From contig CP119308.1 in assembly GCA_029203165.1 (NCBI GenBank), positions 3,652,309 to 3,716,308 on the forward strand: a DNA stretch of 64,000 nt, in the 5' to 3' direction. Position 1 is the stretch's first letter; every line of letters starts with the position of its first letter. This stretch comes from Candidatus Microbacterium colombiense. GTDB taxonomy: Bacteria; Actinomycetota; Actinomycetes; Actinomycetales; Microbacteriaceae. The notes beneath the pieces are model-generated. The model had not been told where the DNA came from. It saw only the letters and a program-made list of their open reading frames with translations, and made no database searches. Positions 1 through 8,412 of the stretch are shown here, in pieces. A program made the position numbers and the translations under genes.

Positions 1-353
1 TGCACCGGTTCCCCGGATCCATGGCCACGCGCGTGCAGACCCTGTGCCAGACGCTCGTCGAGGACTGGGGCGGCGATGCCGCCGCGCTGTGGACCCAGGG
101 CGATCCGTCCGGCGCCGAGGTGCTGACGCGGCTGAAGGCACTCCCCGGATTCGGCGAGCAGAAGGCCAAGATCTTCCTCGCACTGCTGGGCAAGCAGTAC
201 GGATTCACCGGCGAGGGCTGGCGCGAGGCCGCCGGCGCCTACGGTGAGGACGGATCGTTCCGTAGCGTGGCCGACATCGTGTCGCCGGAGTCGCTCGCGC
301 AGGTCCGCGAGCACAAGAAGGCGATGAAGGCCGCGGCGAAGGCGGCGAAATGA
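1..353 (+). CDS. HhH-GPD-type base excision repair protein, 5'-truncated by window edge
   Basis: The open frame (frame 3) continues without a stop to the left edge, reading HRFPGSM before the first ATG at 21, so only the C-terminal part (about 116 residues) is present. The stretch LKALPGFGEQKAKIFLALLG (about residues 44-63 of the visible part) is a helix-hairpin-helix DNA-binding motif as found in HhH-GPD glycosylase-fold proteins. The family acts in base excision repair; the substrate base cannot be told from this fragment. The tail is lysine/alanine rich. It overlaps the next gene by 4 bp (ATGA), so the two are probably co-translated. Confidence 0.8.
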   Translation, partial: HRFPGSMATRVQTLCQTLVEDWGGDAAALWTQGDPSGAEVLTRLKALPGFGEQKAKIFLALLGKQYGFTGEGWREAAGAYGEDGSFRSVADIVSPESLAQVREHKKAMKAAAKAAK

Positions 354-775
354 AGCCGACCGGCGACGACGTCGCGGGTCTGATCGCCCGGGCGAAACCC
401 GCGAAGCGTCAGCGCGACGCCGAGACGCTCACCGCTCTGATGCAGGAGATCTCGGGCCGCGAACCGCAGACCTGGGGCACGATCATCGGCTTCGGCTCGT
501 GCCACTACCGCTATCCGACGGGCACCGAGGGCGACAGCGGTGTGCTCGGCTTCGCACCGCGGTCTGCGGCATCCACCGTCTATCTGCTCGACGGTGTCGA
601 CGCCCACACCGAGGCGTTGGACCGGCTCGGCCCGCACACGCGTGGCGCCGGATGCCTGTACATCAAGGACCTGGAGCTCGTCGATCTCGACGTGCTGCGC
701 GGCATCCTCGAACGCTCCCTCGCCTGGGTCGAGGCCGGCGGCACCGACGACATGCAGCTGACCGTCACCGGGTGA
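350..775 (+). CDS. DUF1801 domain protein
   Basis: A 141-residue protein matching the DUF1801 (YdhG-like) fold by overall pattern: an N-terminal helix ending in the ISGREPQTWG segment, the GFGSCHYRY strand, the GVLGFAPR strand and a C-terminal helix preceded by the LYIKDLELVD segment. Biochemical function is not established for this family; members are small soluble cytoplasmic proteins. The ATG lies within the ATGA overlap with the upstream HhH-GPD gene, supporting this start and a two-gene operon. It is followed by the convergent glyS. Confidence 0.75.
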   Translation: MKPTGDDVAGLIARAKPAKRQRDAETLTALMQEISGREPQTWGTIIGFGSCHYRYPTGTEGDSGVLGFAPRSAASTVYLLDGVDAHTEALDRLGPHTRGAGCLYIKDLELVDLDVLRGILERSLAWVEAGGTDDMQLTVTG

Positions 776-820
776 GGCCGGGGGCGTGGCCGGCCCTCAG
801 GCCCGCCACGCCGCATCCGC

Positions 821-2206
821 TCAGGCGCCGCGCAGGCGCTCGGCGAGGTAAGTGTGCAGCTCGTCGATCGAGACGCGCTCCTGCGCCATGGTGTCGCGGT
901 CGCGCACGGTGACGGCACGGTCCTCGAGCGAGTCGAAGTCGACCGTGACGCAGAACGGGGTGCCGATCTCGTCCTGGCGACGGTAGCGGCGGCCGATCGC
1001 GCCGGCGTCGTCGAAGTCGACCGACCACGAGGCACGCAGCGTGTCGGCGACCTCACGGGCGAGCGGTGAGAGCTTCTCGTTGCGCGACAGCGGCAGCACC
1101 GCGGCCTTCACCGGCGCGAGGCGCGGGTCGAGCTTGAGGACGGTGCGCACGTCGGTGCCGCCCTTGGCGTTGGGCACCTGCTCCTCGCGGTATGCGTCGA
1201 CGAGGAACGCCATCATCGCGCGCGTGAGGCCGAACGACGGCTCGATCACGAACGGCGTGTAGCGCTCGCCCGTGGCCTGGTCGAAGTACGTCAGGCTCTG
1301 GCCCGAGGCCTCGGTGTGGCTGGTCAGGTCGTAGTCGGTGCGGTTGGCGACACCCATGAGCTCGCCCCACTCCTTGCCGGTGAAGCCGAACTTGTACTCG
1401 ACGTCGATCGTGCCGGCGGAGTAGTGCGCGCGATCGTCTTCGGGCACGTCGAACTGGCGCATGTTCTCCGGGTCGATGCCCAGATCGATGAACCAGTTCC
1501 AGCAGGCCTCGACCCAGTGCTCGAACCACTCCTGCGCCTCGGCGGGAGGCGTGAAGAACTCGATCTCCATCTGCTCGAACTCACGGGTGCGGAAGATGAA
1601 GTTACCGGGCGTGATCTCGTTGCGGAACGCCTTGCCGACCTGACCGATGCCGAACGGCGGCTTCTTGCGGCTCGCGGTGAGCACGTTCGAGAAGTTCACG
1701 AAGATGCCCTGCGCCGTCTCCGGACGCAGGTAGTAGAGGCCGGACTCGTCGTCGACGACACCGAGGTAGGTCTTCACCAGACCGGAGAACGACTTCGGCT
1801 CGGTGTACTGGCCCTTGGTGCCGCAGTGCGGGCACGGAACGTCGGCGAGACCGTTCTCGGCCTTGCGGCCCTTGCGCGCCTCGAAGTCCTCGATCAGGTT
1901 GTCGGCGCGGAAGCGCTTGTGACAGCTCAGGCACTCCACCAACGGGTCGGTGAAGGTGGCGACGTGACCGGATGCCTCCCACACGCGCTTGGGGAGGATG
2001 ATGCTGGAGTCGAGGCCGACCATGTCGCCGCGGCCGCGCACGAACGTCTGCCACCACTGCCGACGGATGTTCTCCTTGAGCTCCGTGCCGAGGGGGCCGT
2101 AGTCCCAGGCCGAACGCGAACCGCCGTAGATCTCACCCGCTTGGAACACGAACCCGCGGTGGCGGGCGAGGGCGATGACCTTGTCGAGGCGGGACTGTTC
2201 GGCCAT
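821..2206 (-). CDS. glyS: Glycyl-tRNA synthetase (alpha2 type)
   Basis: Encodes a 461-residue class II aminoacyl-tRNA synthetase that charges tRNA-Gly. It starts with a typical N-terminus (RHRGFVFQAGEIYGG, then YGPLG), has a Cys-pair zinc insertion (CLSCHKRF ... CPHCGTKG), the class II motif 2 region FRNEITPG and motif 3 near EPSFGLTRAMMAF, and a C-terminal anticodon-binding domain. The start was placed at the ATG at 2206 rather than the ATG at 2245 because a GGAG ribosome site lies just upstream and family members start with MAEQSRLDK-like sequence. A TAGACT -10 element lies about 60 bp upstream on this strand, giving a short leader. Confidence 0.95.
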   Translation of the reverse strand: MAEQSRLDKVIALARHRGFVFQAGEIYGGSRSAWDYGPLGTELKENIRRQWWQTFVRGRGDMVGLDSSIILPKRVWEASGHVATFTDPLVECLSCHKRFRADNLIEDFEARKGRKAENGLADVPCPHCGTKGQYTEPKSFSGLVKTYLGVVDDESGLYYLRPETAQGIFVNFSNVLTASRKKPPFGIGQVGKAFRNEITPGNFIFRTREFEQMEIEFFTPPAEAQEWFEHWVEACWNWFIDLGIDPENMRQFDVPEDDRAHYSAGTIDVEYKFGFTGKEWGELMGVANRTDYDLTSHTEASGQSLTYFDQATGERYTPFVIEPSFGLTRAMMAFLVDAYREEQVPNAKGGTDVRTVLKLDPRLAPVKAAVLPLSRNEKLSPLAREVADTLRASWSVDFDDAGAIGRRYRRQDEIGTPFCVTVDFDSLEDRAVTVRDRDTMAQERVSIDELHTYLAERLRGA

Positions 2207-2306
2207 GGTGGCTCCAATGGTCGGATGCGAGTGAGGGTGCGGCACGCGGATGCCGCGGCATCTCCAGTCTATCCGCGGGCGACTCGTGCGCGACGGCGTC
2301 GAGGAC

Positions 2307-2312
2307 TACCGT
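2307..2312 (+). promoter_or_regulatory. -10 element of the POT transporter gene
   Basis: TACCGT, with the base 7 nt past its end being the A of the ATG at 2319, as expected for a leaderless transcript. Confidence 0.5.
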
Positions 2313-2318
2313 CGAAGC

Positions 2319-3788
2319 ATGAGCACACCGCATCCGACGCGTCCGGCGCGCGACCAGGACACCCGCTTCTTCGGTCAGCCGTGGTCGCTGGTGCACATCT
2401 TCGGCGTCGAGATGTGGGAGCGGTTCAGCTTCTACGGCATGCAGGGCATCCTGCTGATCTACCTGTACTACTCCGCCACGCAGGGCGGGCTCGGCATCCC
2501 GGAGGCGGTCGCGGGCGGCATCGTCGGCGCCTATGGCGGCTCGGTCTACCTCTCGACGATCCTCGGCGCCTGGCTGGCCGATCGCCTCTTCGGCTCCGAG
2601 CGGGTGCTGTTCGTCAGCGCGATGGTGATCGTCGCCGGCCACATCGCCCTCGCAGTGCTGCCCGGGCTGCTCGGCGTCGGCGTCGGGCTGGTGCTGGTGG
2701 CACTCGGCTCCGGTGGGCTGAAGGCCAACGCGACCTCGGTCGTCGGCACGCTCTACGCACCCGACGACACGCGCCGCGACGCCGGATTCTCGCTATTCTA
2801 CCTCGGCATCAACCTCGGCGCGTTCCTCGGGCCGATCCTCACCGGCATCCTGCAGTCCACACTCGGCTTCCACTACGGCTTCGGGCTCGCCGCGATCGGC
2901 ATGACACTGGGCCTCGTGCAGTACACGTTCGGGCGCAAGGCGCTGCCCGACTCCGCCCGCGCGGTGCCGAACCCGCTCCCCTCGAACCGGTACCCGGCCG
3001 TGATCGGCATCGCGGTCGCGGCCGTGGCGGTCATCGCGGTGCTGGTGCTCACCGGGGTGATCCGCGCCGACAACCTCGTCGACATCGTGATCGGCCTGAC
3101 CGTGATCGCCAGCGTGGCCTACTTCGCCGTGATCCTGAGCAGCAAGCGGATCGACAGCACCGAGCGCTCCCGCGTGTGGGGATTCCTGCCGCTGTTCATC
3201 ACCAGCGTCGCGTTCTGGTCGCTGTACCAGCAGCAGTTCACGGTGCTCACGGTCTACTCCGACAAGCGCCTCGATCGGATGCTGTTCGGCATCGAGATCC
3301 CGGTGTCGACGGTGCAGTCGATCAACCCGGTGTTCATCATCATCCTCTCGGGCGTCTTCGCCGCGATCTGGACGCGACTGGGCACGCGGCAGCCGTCGAC
3401 GCCGGCGAAGTTCGGCCTCAGCGCGATCATCATGGGCGTGGCGTTCCTGCTCTTCCTGCCGTTCGCCGGCGGAGGCGAGAACTCCACGCCGCTGCTCGCG
3501 ATCGTCGGCATCCTGTTCGTGTTCACGGTCGCCGAGCTGCTGCTGTCGCCGGTCGGACTGTCGGTCGCCACCAAGCTCGCGCCCGCGGCCTTCCGCACGC
3601 AGATGGTGGCGCTGTTCTTCCTGTCGATCGCACTGGGAACGGCCATCTCCGGCTGGCTCGTGCAGTTCTACGACCCCGACAACGAGGTTCCGTACTTCTC
3701 GCTGCTCGGCGCCATCGCGATCGCGGTCGGCATCGGTCTGCTGCTGTCGATCAAGCCCGTGATGCGGCTGATGAAGGGCGTGCGCTGA
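2319..3788 (+). CDS. POT-family di/tripeptide transporter
   Basis: A 489-residue proton-coupled oligopeptide transporter of the inner membrane. The POT signature is visible near the N-terminus: VEMWERFSFYGMQGILLIYL contains the ExxERF motif used for proton coupling. About 12-14 hydrophobic segments follow, with the family motif FYLGINLGAFLGPILTG in the first half and FWSLYQQQ in the second. It imports small peptides as a nitrogen source. The start at 2319 was preferred to an upstream in-frame ATG (2250) because the -10 element at 2307-2312 places the transcript start on it. Confidence 0.9.
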   Translation: MSTPHPTRPARDQDTRFFGQPWSLVHIFGVEMWERFSFYGMQGILLIYLYYSATQGGLGIPEAVAGGIVGAYGGSVYLSTILGAWLADRLFGSERVLFVSAMVIVAGHIALAVLPGLLGVGVGLVLVALGSGGLKANATSVVGTLYAPDDTRRDAGFSLFYLGINLGAFLGPILTGILQSTLGFHYGFGLAAIGMTLGLVQYTFGRKALPDSARAVPNPLPSNRYPAVIGIAVAAVAVIAVLVLTGVIRADNLVDIVIGLTVIASVAYFAVILSSKRIDSTERSRVWGFLPLFITSVAFWSLYQQQFTVLTVYSDKRLDRMLFGIEIPVSTVQSINPVFIIILSGVFAAIWTRLGTRQPSTPAKFGLSAIIMGVAFLLFLPFAGGGENSTPLLAIVGILFVFTVAELLLSPVGLSVATKLAPAAFRTQMVALFFLSIALGTAISGWLVQFYDPDNEVPYFSLLGAIAIAVGIGLLLSIKPVMRLMKGVR

Positions 3789-3833
3789 GAGCATCCCTCG
3801 AGCGTTGTCGGATGCCGGTGCGAGACTGACGCC

Positions 3834-4247
3834 ATGGAACAACGTGTCAGCTTCATCACCCTCGCCGTGTCCGATCTCGCCCGCAGCCGGGCGTTCTACG
3901 TCGACGGTCTGGGGTGGGAGCCGATCTTCTCGGGCGACGACGTGCTGATGTTCCCCGTGGCGGATCGGCTGATCCTGTCGCTGTGGTCGATCGAGGGCTT
4001 CACGGCCGAGATCGGCGAGGCGCCGGCATCCGGGGTCGCCCCGCTCACGCTCGCGCACAACCTCGCCACCCCGGCCGAGGTCGACGATGTGCTCGCCGAG
4101 GCAGCCCTGCTGGGTGCGACGGTGAGCCCCGGTCAGCAGCGGGTGTGGGGCGGGTACTCCGGCTACTTCACCGATCCCGACGGCTTCCGCTGGGAGATCG
4201 CGGTCAACCCCGGCGAGACCGGGGACTTCGTGCTGCCGCCCCGCTGA
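3834..4247 (+). CDS. VOC (glyoxalase/bleomycin-resistance fold) protein
   Basis: A 137-residue protein of the vicinal oxygen chelate superfamily. It begins with the typical VSFITLAVSDLARSRAFYV segment and ends with SGYFTDPDGFRWEIAVNP, the usual beta-alpha-beta-beta-beta module closure. Members bind a metal and act as lyases, dioxygenases or antibiotic-binding proteins; the sequence alone does not fix the substrate. It stands alone between the POT transporter and the convergent acetyltransferase gene. Confidence 0.8.
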   Translation: MEQRVSFITLAVSDLARSRAFYVDGLGWEPIFSGDDVLMFPVADRLILSLWSIEGFTAEIGEAPASGVAPLTLAHNLATPAEVDDVLAEAALLGATVSPGQQRVWGGYSGYFTDPDGFRWEIAVNPGETGDFVLPPR

Positions 4248-4253
4248 GCGCGC

Positions 4254-4943
4254 TCAGGCCGTGAAGAGGTAGCCGCGCTTCACGTCGAAGCCGGCGATGC
4301 GGAGCCCGCGGCCGAGGCGCTCCTCCATCTCGGCGCGCAGGCGCGTGCGCCACTCGTGCGCGGCCGCAGGGTCGGACAGACGCAGGGCCTCGATGTCGTC
4401 GGGGATCTCCAGCGTCTCGACGACCGCATCGGCCGCCGGGGGCTTCGCGATGTCGGCGAGCGCCCACTCGACGTCGAGGCGATCGCTCTCGTCGCCGGCG
4501 TCACCGCCGCCGAAGATGCCGTAGACGTTCACCGCGTACCCGGTCACGCGGGCGCCGAGAACCGTGAGGAAGAAGTGCGCGTTGCGGGCGACGAGCGGAT
4601 CGAACGTCCAGGTGATGCGGCCCACATCGCGGGAGAACGCCCACTGCCGCTGGTGCTCTTTGAGCTCACGACCCCAGCCGCGTCCGCGGTACTCGGGGAT
4701 CAGCGCGGTGATGTGGGAGTGCATCGCCCGGCGACCGGGCTCACCGAAGAACGCGACAGACGCGCCGACCATGCGCTCCTCGTCGCCCTCGCCGTCGAAG
4801 AGTCCGACGATGTAGTTCCCCGATTGCTGCAGCGCGCGCAGGGTGCCGGCATCCACGACGCGCTGCGGGCCCCGGATGGAGTCGAGCAGCCCCTGCGCAT
4901 CGAGAATGAGTTCAACGGTGTCGAGATCTCGGATGGTTCGCAC
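4254..4943 (-). CDS. GNAT-type acetyltransferase, COG3375-like
   Basis: A 229-residue protein with a GNAT acetyl-CoA loop (EYRGRGWGRELKEHQRQW, the RxxGxG type) at about residues 95-115, followed by ITWTFDPLVARNAHFF and a C-terminal half typical of the COG3375 group. That group is sometimes found near o-succinylbenzoate/menaquinone genes, but no such gene is adjacent here. The GTG at 4943 was chosen: upstream codons run into unrelated low-complexity sequence, and a CAGACT hexamer sits exactly 7 nt upstream of the start. The acetyl acceptor is unknown. Confidence 0.75.
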   Translation of the reverse strand: MRTIRDLDTVELILDAQGLLDSIRGPQRVVDAGTLRALQQSGNYIVGLFDGEGDEERMVGASVAFFGEPGRRAMHSHITALIPEYRGRGWGRELKEHQRQWAFSRDVGRITWTFDPLVARNAHFFLTVLGARVTGYAVNVYGIFGGGDAGDESDRLDVEWALADIAKPPAADAVVETLEIPDDIEALRLSDPAAAHEWRTRLRAEMEERLGRGLRIAGFDVKRGYLFTA

Positions 4944-5040
4944 GCGCCTAGTCTGCCCCTCCGAGGGGAGATCGCAGAATCGGATGCTCGATCCCCCGTC
5001 CTCAGCGGCTCGATCCGGCCCCGGTGTCGGCGGGCGCCGA

Positions 5041-5046
5041 TAGCCT
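5041..5046 (+). promoter_or_regulatory. -10 element of the MFS exporter gene
   Basis: TAGCCT, predicted +1 at 5053, the first base of the GTG start. Confidence 0.5.
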
Positions 5047-5052
5047 GGGTCG

Positions 5053-6492
5053 GTGGGTGCGAACGACGACAGAACCAGAAGACGACTCTCCCGCACCCCT
5101 CCGAAGTGGGCGATCGTCGCGGTTCTCGCGTTCGCCGGGCTCTGCTCCTCGTTCATGTTCACGCTGGTCGTTCCCCTGCAGGCCGAGCTTCCGCAGCTGC
5201 TGAACGCCTCCCGCGAAGACACCACCTGGGTCGTGACGATCACGCTGCTGGTCGCCGCCGTCGCCACCCCGATCTCCGGTCGCCTGGGCGACATGTACGG
5301 CAAGCGCCGCGTCGTGATCGTGCTGCTGGCCCTGCTGATCCTGGGTTCCGTGATCGCCGCGCTGTCGGGCTCGATCGTCGGCGTGATCATCGGCCGCGCG
5401 CTCCAGGGCGCCGTCACGGGCGTGGTGCCCCTCGGCATCGCGATCATGCGCGACGTGCTGCCCATCGAGCGACTCGGCACCGCGGTCGCCCTGATGAGCG
5501 CGACGATGGGAGTGGGCGGCGCGATCGGCATGCCGGTGGCGGCGCTTCTCGCGCAGAACGCGGACTGGCACTGGCTGTTCTGGCTCGCGGCGGCTCTGGG
5601 CGTGATCGGGCTGGTGCTCGTGCTCGCCATCATCCCCGAAGACGTGCTCCGCTTCCCCGGGCGGCTCGACGTGCTCGGCGCGATCGGCCTCGCGATCGGC
5701 CTCACCGGCATCCTGCTGTTCGTCTCGCGTGGCGCCGAATGGGGATGGACCGCGCCGCTCACCCTCACCTGCATCATCGGCGGCATCGTCGTGCTGCTGG
5801 TGTGGGGCTGGTACCAGCTGCGCACGAAGGACCCGCTTCTCGACCTGCGCGTCGCGGCGCGCCCCGCCGTGCTGTTCACGAACGTCGCCGCGATCGGCAT
5901 GGGCTTCGCGCTCTTCGCATCGAACGTCACGTTCCCCCAGCTGCTCGAGATGCCCGTCGGAGCCGGCTCGGGCTTCGGCCTCGACATGGTCGCCGCATCG
6001 CTCGTGATCATGCCGGCCGGTCTCGTGATGATGGTGATCTCACCGTTGTCGGGCTGGCTGGAGCGCACCGTCGGCCCGCGTCCGCTGTTCACGGTCGGTG
6101 CGGCGGCGATCGTGCTGGCCTACGTGTTCGTGCTGCTGTGGTCGAGCGAGGTGTGGCACATCTTCGTCGCGAACATCTTCATCGGCATCGGGATCGGGTT
6201 CAGCTTCGCCGCGATGCCGATGATCATCATGCGTTCCGTGCCGGCCAACGAGACCGGCGCGTCGAACGGCCTCAACGCGCTGTTCCGCTCGGTCGGCACG
6301 TCCAGCGCCTCAGCCGTGATGGGCGGGGTCCTCGCCGCCATGAGCGTGCAGGTCGACGGCATCACGGTGCCGACCCGCCAGGCGTTCGAGGTGTGCTTCT
6401 GGCTCGCGATCGCCGCCGGCACCATCGCGGTCGTGCTGTCGCTGTTCATCCCGAAGCAGCGCGCCAGCGAACAGCATCCGTCCCTGCCCTGA
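5053..6492 (+). CDS. MFS transporter, DHA2-type drug exporter
   Basis: A 479-residue inner-membrane protein with about 14 hydrophobic segments, which places it in the 14-TM DHA2 drug:proton antiporter group of the major facilitator superfamily. The loop 2-3 signature is GRLGDMYGKRRV and the antiporter motif region is seen as GVGGAIGMPVAALLA. It probably exports a hydrophobic or cationic compound. The GTG start is fixed by the -10 element at 5041-5046. It is divergent from the acetyltransferase gene with a gap of about 110 bp. Confidence 0.85.
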   Translation: MGANDDRTRRRLSRTPPKWAIVAVLAFAGLCSSFMFTLVVPLQAELPQLLNASREDTTWVVTITLLVAAVATPISGRLGDMYGKRRVVIVLLALLILGSVIAALSGSIVGVIIGRALQGAVTGVVPLGIAIMRDVLPIERLGTAVALMSATMGVGGAIGMPVAALLAQNADWHWLFWLAAALGVIGLVLVLAIIPEDVLRFPGRLDVLGAIGLAIGLTGILLFVSRGAEWGWTAPLTLTCIIGGIVVLLVWGWYQLRTKDPLLDLRVAARPAVLFTNVAAIGMGFALFASNVTFPQLLEMPVGAGSGFGLDMVAASLVIMPAGLVMMVISPLSGWLERTVGPRPLFTVGAAAIVLAYVFVLLWSSEVWHIFVANIFIGIGIGFSFAAMPMIIMRSVPANETGASNGLNALFRSVGTSSASAVMGGVLAAMSVQVDGITVPTRQAFEVCFWLAIAAGTIAVVLSLFIPKQRASEQHPSLP

Positions 6493-6511
6493 ACCTCTCA
6501 GGGCTCAGCGC

Positions 6512-6925
6512 TCAGCGATCAGCACTCAGCGAGATCGTGCGCGGATCCGGGTCGCCGTCGTTCGGCAGCCTCAGACGCGCGGGGATCGGCCACGCGAGGG
6601 TGAACTGCGCGGTCGCCGGACGCGTCATGTCGCCGAAGTCGTCGGCCTTCACCACGATGCGCCCGGGCACGCCGTCGCGGTCGGGCGTCACCTCGAGCAG
6701 GCGAACCCGCAGCGGACGGTCGCCCTCGCCGTCGAGCATCCACGCGTCGGCGAGCCAGGCGATGCCGTGCTGCTCGAGCGCCGCCTCGGCGTCGAGCCAC
6801 TCGGTCGGGCCGGTGACAGATCGTCCGAGCAGGTCGACCGCCGCCCAGGCATCGCCGACGGGATGGATCCAGCCGAGCAGCTCACCGTCGTCGCGACGGT
6901 GCGGAGTCCAGTCGGGGCGCGTCAT
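6512..6925 (-). CDS. Conserved hypothetical protein
   Basis: A 137-residue soluble protein I cannot place in a named family. It starts with MTRPDWTPHRRDDGELLGWI and has a WLDAEAALEQHGIAWLADAW segment followed by beta-strand-like RPLRVRLLEVTPDRDG and GRIVVKADDF. There is no signal peptide or membrane segment. Base composition and codon use match the surrounding chromosome, so it is probably a native, expressed gene. The ATG is supported by a TAGCAT -10 element exactly 7 nt upstream on this strand. Confidence 0.6.
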   Translation of the reverse strand: MTRPDWTPHRRDDGELLGWIHPVGDAWAAVDLLGRSVTGPTEWLDAEAALEQHGIAWLADAWMLDGEGDRPLRVRLLEVTPDRDGVPGRIVVKADDFGDMTRPATAQFTLAWPIPARLRLPNDGDPDPRTISLSADR

Positions 6926-6931
6926 GGCTCG

Positions 6932-6937
6932 ATGCTA
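6932..6937 (-). promoter_or_regulatory. -10 element of the hypothetical gene at 6512-6925
   Basis: TAGCAT on the minus strand; the predicted +1 coincides with the A of the ATG at 6925. Confidence 0.45.
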
Positions 6938-6951
6938 GCGAGCCTGTCCAG

Positions 6952-7890
6952 TCAGAGAGTGACCACCAGCCGCCTCGCACCGCCCGTGGCATCCCATGCC
7001 GTCTCGACCTGGGATGCCGGAACAGCTCTCGAGGCGGTCGTGATCGTGCCGTCCGCGATCACCCGGACGATCTCGGGAAGCTCGGCCACGAAGGCCGCCC
7101 GACCGACCGATCCTTGTCCGCTCCCCACGATCGTGAGTCCGGAAGAACGAAGCGCGGCCGACGGGATCGCTGCGTCCTGTCCCGCGGACGATCCGATGGT
7201 GATCCAATCGAGCCGCGTCCCCCGCGCCGCTCTGGCCGTGACGATGGCGCGCATGGCATCGGCGGCCGGGCTCCCCCAGACGTAGTCGAGCACGACATCG
7301 ACATCGGCAGCGGCGCGGCCGATCGCATCGGCATCCTGCACGGGAACGATCTCGTCGGCGCCGAGCGAGGGCAGCTCTACGAGCTGCACGGCGTTCCGAC
7401 CGCTGGCGATGACGTGCGAGGCCCCGAGGTGCTTCGCGACCTGGATGGCTGCCGAACCGGCGGCACCCGTCGCGCCGAGGACCAGCACTCGCGCACGGGG
7501 TGTCCAGGCGATCCGGTGACGCAACGCAACCCAGGATGACATGACCGGGTTGGCCGCCGCGGCGACCGCCACAGGGTCGGCACCGTCGGGAATGACCACA
7601 CTGGCCCGCGGATCGACGGCGACGCGTTCTGCCATCGACCCGCGCGTGTCGCTGGCCACCACGAAGTAGCGCGTGGTGCCGTCCGGAAACCGGCCGACCC
7701 CATCCACTCCCGGGATGAGCGGAAGTGAGCCCTCGCTCGCGTAGTGCGATCCGTCCGCCTGAGAGCGGACGCGGGGGTGGATCCCTACGGCGAGAACATC
7801 GACGACGACCTCGGCGCCTTCCGGCTCCGGCTCGCTGAACGACTGCCACACGGGTGCGGAGCCGAACGCGGTGACGACTGCTGCGTGCAT
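6952..7890 (-). CDS. Quinone-oxidoreductase-like MDR-family protein
   Basis: A 312-residue medium-chain dehydrogenase/reductase lacking the catalytic zinc ligands. The N-terminal GroES-like half includes VGIHPRVRSQADG, and the Rossmann half has the NADPH loop VLVLGATGAAGSAAIQVAKHL. Such proteins reduce quinones or enones. Two ATGs are possible; the one at 7890 (MHAAVV) has an AAGG ribosome site at proper spacing, whereas the ATG at 7896 abuts it. It is divergent from a MarR gene across a double palindrome, so it is probably the repressed target. The very high C-terminal Ala/Gly content is normal for this genome. Confidence 0.8.
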   Translation of the reverse strand: MHAAVVTAFGSAPVWQSFSEPEPEGAEVVVDVLAVGIHPRVRSQADGSHYASEGSLPLIPGVDGVGRFPDGTTRYFVVASDTRGSMAERVAVDPRASVVIPDGADPVAVAAAANPVMSSWVALRHRIAWTPRARVLVLGATGAAGSAAIQVAKHLGASHVIASGRNAVQLVELPSLGADEIVPVQDADAIGRAAADVDVVLDYVWGSPAADAMRAIVTARAARGTRLDWITIGSSAGQDAAIPSAALRSSGLTIVGSGQGSVGRAAFVAELPEIVRVIADGTITTASRAVPASQVETAWDATGGARRLVVTL

Positions 7891-7906
7891 GATCATCCTT
7901 CTTTCA

Positions 7907-7941
7907 TTCGTATTACGAAGCAATCTAGTTCGTAATACGAA
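7907..7941. promoter_or_regulatory. Double palindromic operator for the MarR regulator
   Basis: Two perfect 6-1-6 palindromes, TTCGTATTACGAA at 7907-7919 and TTCGTAATACGAA at 7929-7941. Their centres are 22 bp apart (two helical turns), so dimers would sit on the same DNA face. They lie between the divergent oxidoreductase (start 7890) and marR (start 7965), close enough to block both promoters. Confidence 0.75.
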
Positions 7942-7952
7942 TCTCGTCAAGC

Positions 7953-7958
7953 TATGCT
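7953..7958 (+). promoter_or_regulatory. -10 element of the MarR gene
   Basis: TATGCT, predicted +1 at the A of the ATG at 7965; it lies 11 bp from the second operator half. Confidence 0.5.
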
Positions 7959-7964
7959 CGAACC

Positions 7965-8384
7965 ATGCGGCGCGACACTCAGGACGATGACGATCTCATC
8001 GACGCACTCGGGCAGACGGCGTTCATGACGATGGGAGCACTGACCGGAATCGCCGCCGACGCCGGCCTCTCACTGACTCAGCTGCGGGTGCTGGCGATCC
8101 TGCGGGATCGACGACTGCGTATGAGCGACCTCGCCGAGTACCTGGGGCTGGAGAGGTCGACGATGACCGGACTGGTGGCGCGCGCGGAGCGCAAAGAGCT
8201 GCTCGCCCGCATGCCGAACGAACAGGATGCGCGCGCTGTCGATGTCGTGCTCACCGACCGTGGCCGCGCCGTCGCCGATGCGCTCAGCGTCTCCCTGCGC
8301 ACCACACTGCTCCCGCTCACCGAGCGGCTGCCCGGAGACGATCGCAGCGCCCTGACCGAGCTGCTGCGTCGGATGCTCCCCTGA
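7965..8384 (+). CDS. MarR-family transcriptional regulator
   Basis: A 139-residue winged-helix regulator. The recognition region reads LRMSDLAEYLGLERSTMTGLVARAERK (about residues 46-72), followed by the wing with MPNEQDARAVDVVLTDRGRAV, the typical DxR wing motif. MarR proteins are dimeric repressors released by small phenolic or oxidising ligands. Its position opposite the quinone oxidoreductase gene and the two palindromes between them suggest autorepression together with control of that enzyme, perhaps in a quinone or electrophile response. Confidence 0.85.
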   Translation: MRRDTQDDDDLIDALGQTAFMTMGALTGIAADAGLSLTQLRVLAILRDRRLRMSDLAEYLGLERSTMTGLVARAERKELLARMPNEQDARAVDVVLTDRGRAVADALSVSLRTTLLPLTERLPGDDRSALTELLRRMLP

Positions 8385-8392
8385 CCCCGTCA

Positions 8393-8407
8393 GCCGGAAC
8401 GTCCGGC
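8393..8407. terminator. Hairpin between convergent genes
   Basis: GCCGGA-ACG-TCCGGC, a perfect 6-bp stem between the ends of the MarR gene and the convergent serine-hydrolase-like gene. There is no U tract, so termination is inferred from position. Confidence 0.4.
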
Positions 8408-8412
8408 ACAGG

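Noticed and set aside
1316..3829. An 837-codon plus-strand frame spanning glyS antisense and part of the POT transporter
   Set aside because: It crosses two real genes in wrong frames and has no recognisable domain.
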